Under the pieces are notes generated by a model. The model searched no databases. It had not been told where the DNA came from and worked only from the letters and a program-made list of their open reading frames with translations. From positions 408,537-472,536 of the forward strand of contig CAZNWJ010000003.1 of assembly GCA_964576925.1 (NCBI GenBank): a DNA stretch of 64,000 nucleotides, in the 5' to 3' direction. Source of the stretch: JADJGC01 sp964576925 (GTDB lineage Bacteria; Zixibacteria; MSB-5A5; CAIYYT01). Below are positions 60,441 through 64,000 of the stretch, piece after piece. The translations under genes and the position numbers were made by a program. Position 1 is the stretch's first letter, and every line of letters begins with the position of its first letter.

Positions 60441-60544
60441 ACCCTCACCCCCGACCCCTCTCCCAGGGGGAGAGGGGAGAAGGTTATCGGCGCGGTCCTC
60501 CGTTCGGCGCCTCGAACGTCATTCCCGCGGAGGCGGGAATCCAG
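60441..60544. repeat. CCCTCACCCC hairpin unit and ATTCCCGCGG repeat
   Basis: The first part (60441-60483) reads ACCCTCACCCCCGACCCC then CTCTCCC with a GGGAGAGG complement. The second (60517-60544) is CGTCATTCCCGCGG / AGGCGGGAATCCAG, a palindrome found at 63225-63252 and known from many genomes. Confidence 0.85.
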
Positions 60545-60616
60545 GAATCAAGGGGTGGGGGGTGCAAGTAATTTTCGCTGCTTGCGCCGGCGATTTAATT
60601 CGTCTATTTTCCGGCT

Positions 60617-61051
60617 ATGAAGATTGCAGTCGGCGCCGACCACAAGGGCTTTCCGCTCAAGGAGCATCTCAAGAAGCTGCTCGAATCGTTGGGGCATGCT
60701 GTGACTGACTATGGTACAGACTCCGAAGAGTCGGCCGACTACCCGGACTTCGCCATGCGCGTGGCGCATGCGGTCGCCAATCGCGAAGTTGAACGCGGCA
60801 TCACGGTGTGCTGGAGCGGCAACGGCGTGAACATGGTGGTGAATAAATTGCCAGAGATTCGCGGCGCACTGGCTCTGACGCCGGAAATGGCGGTATTGTC
60901 GCGGCAACACAATGATTCGAACGTGCTGTCGCTGGGATCAAAGTGGGTGACGCAGGAAGTCGCCGATCAGATTGTCAAGGCGTGGCTGGAGACGCAGTTT
61001 GAAGGGGGACGGCATGAGCGAAGGATTAAGAAGTTTTCGATCAAGAAATAA
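60617..61051 (+). CDS. rpiB: Ribose-5-phosphate isomerase B
   Basis: 144 residues with VGADHKGFPLKEHLKKLL, DYPDFAMRVAHAV, the catalytic Cys65 in TVCWSGNGVNMVVNKLPEIRGAL, and ARQHNDSNVLSLG near the end. It interconverts ribulose-5-P and ribose-5-P. The loop reads CWSGNG, mixing the Cys of the E. coli-type enzyme with the SGNG turn seen in mycobacterial enzymes. Confidence 0.94.
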   Translation: MKIAVGADHKGFPLKEHLKKLLESLGHAVTDYGTDSEESADYPDFAMRVAHAVANREVERGITVCWSGNGVNMVVNKLPEIRGALALTPEMAVLSRQHNDSNVLSLGSKWVTQEVADQIVKAWLETQFEGGRHERRIKKFSIKK

Positions 61052-61119
61052 GCGGCTCGAGAGGAATCAACCGCAGCAAGCCGCATAGAGATTGAGCTTT
61101 CGATCCGGCGACGAGGTCG

Positions 61120-61950
61120 CTAACTTTTCTGAAGAACTGCCATAACGACGGCGATGCGCTTTTCGGCGAAGTTGCGCAGGACATTTGCGAGTTTTGGCTT
61201 GAATGTATCGCCCATCAGCAAGCCGGGGCCGACCGGGGGACGCTCGCCGTTGCGCATTCTCTCCATCGCCACCATCATCCATTCCACAGACTGTTGCGAT
61301 TTGTCGTGCCACTCCAGAATGCTGAAGCCGAGATTGGTCAGGAGAGATCGCACGCGCTCGGGTGTTTCGAGGAAGCTGATCGAGCTTTCATCGGCCCACG
61401 GCACGGGGAAGTGCAAAGGTGAATCGGGTCCGGCGAAGATGTCGTGGAAGGCCAGGCGGCCGCTCGGTTTGAGGACGCGCGCAATCTCACCATAGAAGCC
61501 CTGTTTATCGGCGATGTTCATTTGGGCATGCTCCGTCCAGGCGACATCAAATGTAGCGTCAGAAAAAGGCAGCTTCAACGCGTTGCCCTCACGAAACTCG
61601 ACCTTGTCCTCGAGGCGGACGAGTTTGGTAAGTTGATTGGCGGTAGTGATGAATTCGGGTGTGAGGTCGATACCGATCGGCCGGACGCGGCGGGTCGCCG
61701 CCAGATAGCGGGCGGAACCGCCGATACCGCAACCGACGTCGAGCAGCGCTTCACCAGGTTTGAGCTGGGCACGGTCAGCGAGCTCTTCGGTGGCTTCGCG
61801 GCCGCGGACATGAAATTCATCGACGAGTTTGAGGTCCTCGTAAGTAAGCCGCTCAGGATCCTGGCCGGCGGCGTGAAATGCGCTGATGATGTTATTGTAA
61901 AGATCGCGCTTCCCATAGTGGCTCTCTACCGTTTCGTGTGGCACTGGCAT
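61120..61950 (-). CDS. SAM-dependent class I methyltransferase
   Basis: 276 residues. Motif I is LLDVGCGIGGSARYLAA with the acidic residue GIDLTPEF, and post-motifs are GNALKLPFSDATFDVAW and ARVLKPSGRLAFHDIF. Sequence style is close to tocopherol/sterol/ubiquinone-type C-methyltransferases (UbiE/gTMT). The substrate is unknown. Isolated gene, divergent from the membrane protein downstream. Confidence 0.88.
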   Translation of the reverse strand: MPVPHETVESHYGKRDLYNNIISAFHAAGQDPERLTYEDLKLVDEFHVRGREATEELADRAQLKPGEALLDVGCGIGGSARYLAATRRVRPIGIDLTPEFITTANQLTKLVRLEDKVEFREGNALKLPFSDATFDVAWTEHAQMNIADKQGFYGEIARVLKPSGRLAFHDIFAGPDSPLHFPVPWADESSISFLETPERVRSLLTNLGFSILEWHDKSQQSVEWMMVAMERMRNGERPPVGPGLLMGDTFKPKLANVLRNFAEKRIAVVMAVLQKS

Positions 61951-62112
61951 AATCTACATCCTTCGGAATGGGTCTGAATTAGAGGTTTTAGTTTATGTAT
62001 CCACGATATCCATTATACGGGCGATGCCACGGCGACCGCCGAAGAAAACTCACGCAATTCAGAAGATGCAAGAATAGTTGCGGTCAGGGTTTGAAATGTC
62101 TATTTTCGATTC

Positions 62113-63264
62113 ATGCCTATCAACAAACACCGCATCCCCGGCTGGATTGCCATTCTGCTTCTGACCACGATCACCTCGTTTTGGGTGTTCTGGAGTTTTG
62201 GCGAGCTGTACTACGAGGCGTGGGGGCTGCCGCTGCACATGGTGGTGCGCTATCTGTACCCGGCGGCGATCTGCCTGGCATTTACGGCGATTTGCCTGCT
62301 TTGGCCGCGTATCGGCGGTGCGATCATGGTCGTCATTGGCGTTGTGTTCGCCGTGTGGTGGATGAGTCTTCAGATCCGCCGCGGCGCAACCGCTCCAGCC
62401 GGATTGATGCTGACATTTTTCTTAAGCGGCGGGCTGGCGATCATCGGCATCTTGTTCTGGATCGATGCGTACTTCAAGAGAAAGTATCCGCCCGATCAAG
62501 CAACGCCGCGCAATTGGTTTCGCCGCAATGCCAAAGCCATTATCGCAACGGCGATACCGATTGGGATTGCGCTCGGTACGACGATCGGCAATGCGCCGAT
62601 TCTGTTTACGCGGCAGGATGACGGTATCCGCACCGAGCGGCTGATCGAAGGCAACGGCGTGCGGCTGATCTGGGCGCCGGAGGGACCGGGCTGGGCCAAG
62701 GGAAGCGAGGGTGCCGGCAGCAACCTGAACTGGAATCAAATCGCGCTTTATGGCCTGCCGCCGATCGGATTTGATCTGAAAGCCAAAGACGCGCACCGCA
62801 TGGCGACGCAGGCGGAGATGGATTCGTTCTGCCTTTGTCGATATCTGTCGGCCGACGGCAAGATTTTGATGGAGACGCCGCAGAATGTCTGGCGGATGCC
62901 GACCACGCACGAGTTTGTCCGCAGCTTGGTGCACCACGGTACAAATGCCGGCTGTGAGTGGGATTCGGTTTCGCATTACGCAAATTGCGATGTGATTCCC
63001 GACAAGGAGTCGCCGCTGTGGGCCACCGACTACTGGCCGATCTACATGTGGACTTATGACGAGCACGATTCGGCAGAGGCGTATTTCGTGAATTACAATG
63101 GCCGCGCGGTGTCGTATCAGAACAAATTCTGGGGCAATCCGCGACACGGCTATCGTTGTGTGCGGGAGCCGGATGACTCCGCGTTCCAGAAACCCGAACC
63201 CTCAAGTTCAGACGACTCAAACACCGTCATTCCCGCGGAGGCGGGAATCCAGCCGGGCAAATAG
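62113..63264 (+). CDS. Polytopic membrane protein with FGE/sulfatase-modifying-factor-like C-terminal domain
   Basis: 383 residues. Four to five membrane helices lie in about 8-165. The C-terminal 180 residues resemble the FGE fold: WRMPTTHEFVRSLV, WPIYMWTYDEHDSAEAYFVNYNGRAV and GNPRHGYRCVRE (the fold's closing strand). The twin active-site Cys of true FGE is not visible, so catalysis is doubtful; a structural or ligand-binding use is likely. The last 11 codons (VIPAEAGIQPGK region) are encoded by a dispersed ATTCCCGCGG repeat. It is followed three bases later by the Nudix gene. Confidence 0.75.
   Translation: MPINKHRIPGWIAILLLTTITSFWVFWSFGELYYEAWGLPLHMVVRYLYPAAICLAFTAICLLWPRIGGAIMVVIGVVFAVWWMSLQIRRGATAPAGLMLTFFLSGGLAIIGILFWIDAYFKRKYPPDQATPRNWFRRNAKAIIATAIPIGIALGTTIGNAPILFTRQDDGIRTERLIEGNGVRLIWAPEGPGWAKGSEGAGSNLNWNQIALYGLPPIGFDLKAKDAHRMATQAEMDSFCLCRYLSADGKILMETPQNVWRMPTTHEFVRSLVHHGTNAGCEWDSVSHYANCDVIPDKESPLWATDYWPIYMWTYDEHDSAEAYFVNYNGRAVSYQNKFWGNPRHGYRCVREPDDSAFQKPEPSSSDDSNTVIPAEAGIQPGK
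63225..63252. repeat. ATTCCCGCGG palindrome inside the FGE-like gene
   Basis: CGTCATTCCCGCGG and AGGCGGGAATCCAG. The unit at 60517-60544 is the same. Here it is read in frame as TVIPAEAGIQ and supplies the protein's C-terminus. Confidence 0.85.
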
Positions 63265-63266
63265 CC

Positions 63267-63668
63267 ATGTGTGCACATCTGCAGGCTGAAATTGTACAGA
63301 CGGCGGTGCTCATAAACGAGCGGCGGCAGGCGCTGATTCTGAAAATGCCGACAGGGAGGTGGCAGCTTCCGGGCGGGAGGTTGAACGTCGGCGAAAAGTG
63401 GGATGAAGGGTTGCGACGCGAGATTCGCGAGGAGACCGGGATCACGGACGTTGAAATCCTGTCGATTATGATGCTCGACAACTGGATTTATGAGGGTGTG
63501 CCGATGTACGGGGTGTTTCTGTTGTGCCGGACGAAACAGGAAGTAACCGCTTTGAGCAGCGATCATGTAGAGTATCGTTGGGTGGGTGCTTCTGATGACC
63601 TCACCAAGTTCGATTTCTGGCATGATAATCTTCGGATTTTGGTTGAGCGGGCGCTGCAGATGAGATAG
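63267..63668 (+). CDS. Nudix hydrolase
   Basis: 133 residues. The Nudix box is complete: GRLNVGEKWDEGLRREIREETGI (G-x5-E-x7-REUxEExGU). It hydrolyses nucleoside diphosphate-linked compounds; no substrate is predictable. Starts two bases after the previous stop. Confidence 0.93.
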   Translation: MCAHLQAEIVQTAVLINERRQALILKMPTGRWQLPGGRLNVGEKWDEGLRREIREETGITDVEILSIMMLDNWIYEGVPMYGVFLLCRTKQEVTALSSDHVEYRWVGASDDLTKFDFWHDNLRILVERALQMR

Positions 63669-63930
63669 ACCCTCACCCCTGACCCCTCTCCCAAAAGGAG
63701 AAGGGGGATGTCATCCCAATGGAAGTTAACACCCGTAGGGCAGGTCTCTGATCGGACGAGCGCGGGATTCCTGTGAATCTTTGCCGGAGACCTGCCATTC
63801 CGAAATCGGCACAAGAGAAAATCCGGCAGGTCTCCAGACAAGTCGCTTCTGAGTTCTTGCCAGCTTCGCTCAGAGACCTGCCCTACCGCTGGCTGCGGCA
63901 AGATCGATTGAGAGGAATGTCTAACCTACC
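63669..63930. repeat. Repeat mosaic at the window end
   Basis: A CCCTCACCCC/CTCTCCC unit (63669-63708), the 152-bp element (63735-63886, listed separately) and one TAGACATTC arm (63914-63930). Confidence 0.82.
63735..63886. mobile_element. 152-bp element with 17-bp perfect terminal inverted repeats (copy 2)
   Basis: Ends GTAGGGCAGGTCTCTGA (63735-63751) and TCAGAGACCTGCCCTAC (63870-63886). Same length and orientation as copy 1 at 6069-6220, with scattered differences inside; a TAGACATTC arm again lies nearby on the right. Confidence 0.78.
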
Positions 63931-63962
63931 GACGTGAAACCCTCACCTGTACTGACTGTCGC

Positions 63963-64000
63963 ATAGGTTACACTTTAGACCGGGCGGATAGGTAACACTT
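63963..64000. repeat. Pair of ATAGGTWACACTT repeats at the window edge
   Basis: ATAGGTTACACTT at 63963-63975 and ATAGGTAACACTT at 63988-64000, in direct orientation 25 bases apart, cut by the window end. Repeated ends of this type occur at some insertion-sequence termini; the sequence beyond is needed to decide. Confidence 0.5.

Overview
The window looks like a chromosomal segment of an uncultured, flagellated, Gram-negative bacterium of the FCB (Fibrobacteres-Chlorobi-Bacteroidetes) superphylum, most likely a Candidatus Zixibacteria-type lineage. This is an inference. It rests on a C-terminal secretion/sorting domain of the NYPNPFNP type (51.4-53.5 kb), dockerin-type repeats reading GDPNGDCVVSISDAVFLINY (18.8-20.0 kb), heptose/LPS genes, a Gram-negative flagellar operon, and the very repeat-rich gaps between genes. 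No rRNA gene is present, so the assignment cannot be made firm from this window alone.

Layout. 0-2.7 kb: the end of a chemotaxis/flagellar-type block (a CheB-like protein without its catalytic residues, a single-domain receiver, a FapA/DUF342 protein). 2.9-4.6 kb: tRNA-Gly(CCC), then two accessory genes on the minus strand (a PD-(D/E)XK nuclease-like protein and a membrane-anchored protein). 4.7-10.8 kb: der, a beta-barrel protein, uppP, a heptosyltransferase, gmhB, an AmrS-type radical SAM enzyme and a cupin. 11.7-18.1 kb: an ArsR-type regulator, a PLP aminotransferase, a membrane protein, ferredoxin, LapA-like protein, archease and RtcB (an RNA repair pair). 18.8-23.1 kb: a dockerin protein, tRNA-Cys and tRNA-Gly(GCC), and a GT-C glycosyltransferase. 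23.6-28.0 kb: glgA, galT, a GlmU-like nucleotidyltransferase and a zinc-ribbon protein. 28.2-35.4 kb: purD, a TPR protein, a cystathionine beta-synthase-like enzyme, a DUF1573 protein, a candidate small RNA, tRNA-Pro, a rRNA methyltransferase, a LOG-like protein, acylphosphatase, apt and tRNA-Arg. 35.4-45.8 kb: two divergent MotAB stator pairs followed by flgB-flgC-x-fliE-fliF-fliG-fliH-fliI-fliJ. 45.8-54.7 kb: lipoproteins and large secreted proteins. 54.9-60.4 kb: an acyl-CoA/branched-chain operon (thiolase, 3-hydroxyacyl-CoA dehydrogenase, two acyl-CoA dehydrogenases, ilvE). 60.6-63.7 kb: rpiB, a methyltransferase, an FGE-fold membrane protein and a Nudix hydrolase.

The genes themselves are mostly ordinary; the gaps are not. 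Nearly every long intergenic gap is a mosaic of short palindromic repeat families, several nested in one another. The clearest case is a 205-bp element present twice with 98-99% identity. It has about 16-bp terminal inverted repeats and each copy sits exactly in the centre of the palindrome CCCCTCTCGAGAGGGG, flanked by a 6-bp CTCGAG duplication. A third, empty copy of that palindrome is in the same window. A second element of exactly 152 bp with 17-bp perfect terminal repeats occurs near both ends of the window.

Other points worth following: the CheB-like protein in which all three catalytic residues are replaced, a strong small-RNA candidate with promoter and intrinsic terminator at 32.4 kb, flagellar-sigma-like promoters, an organomercurial-lyase-like lipoprotein, and a cohesin-like/dockerin pair of secreted proteins.
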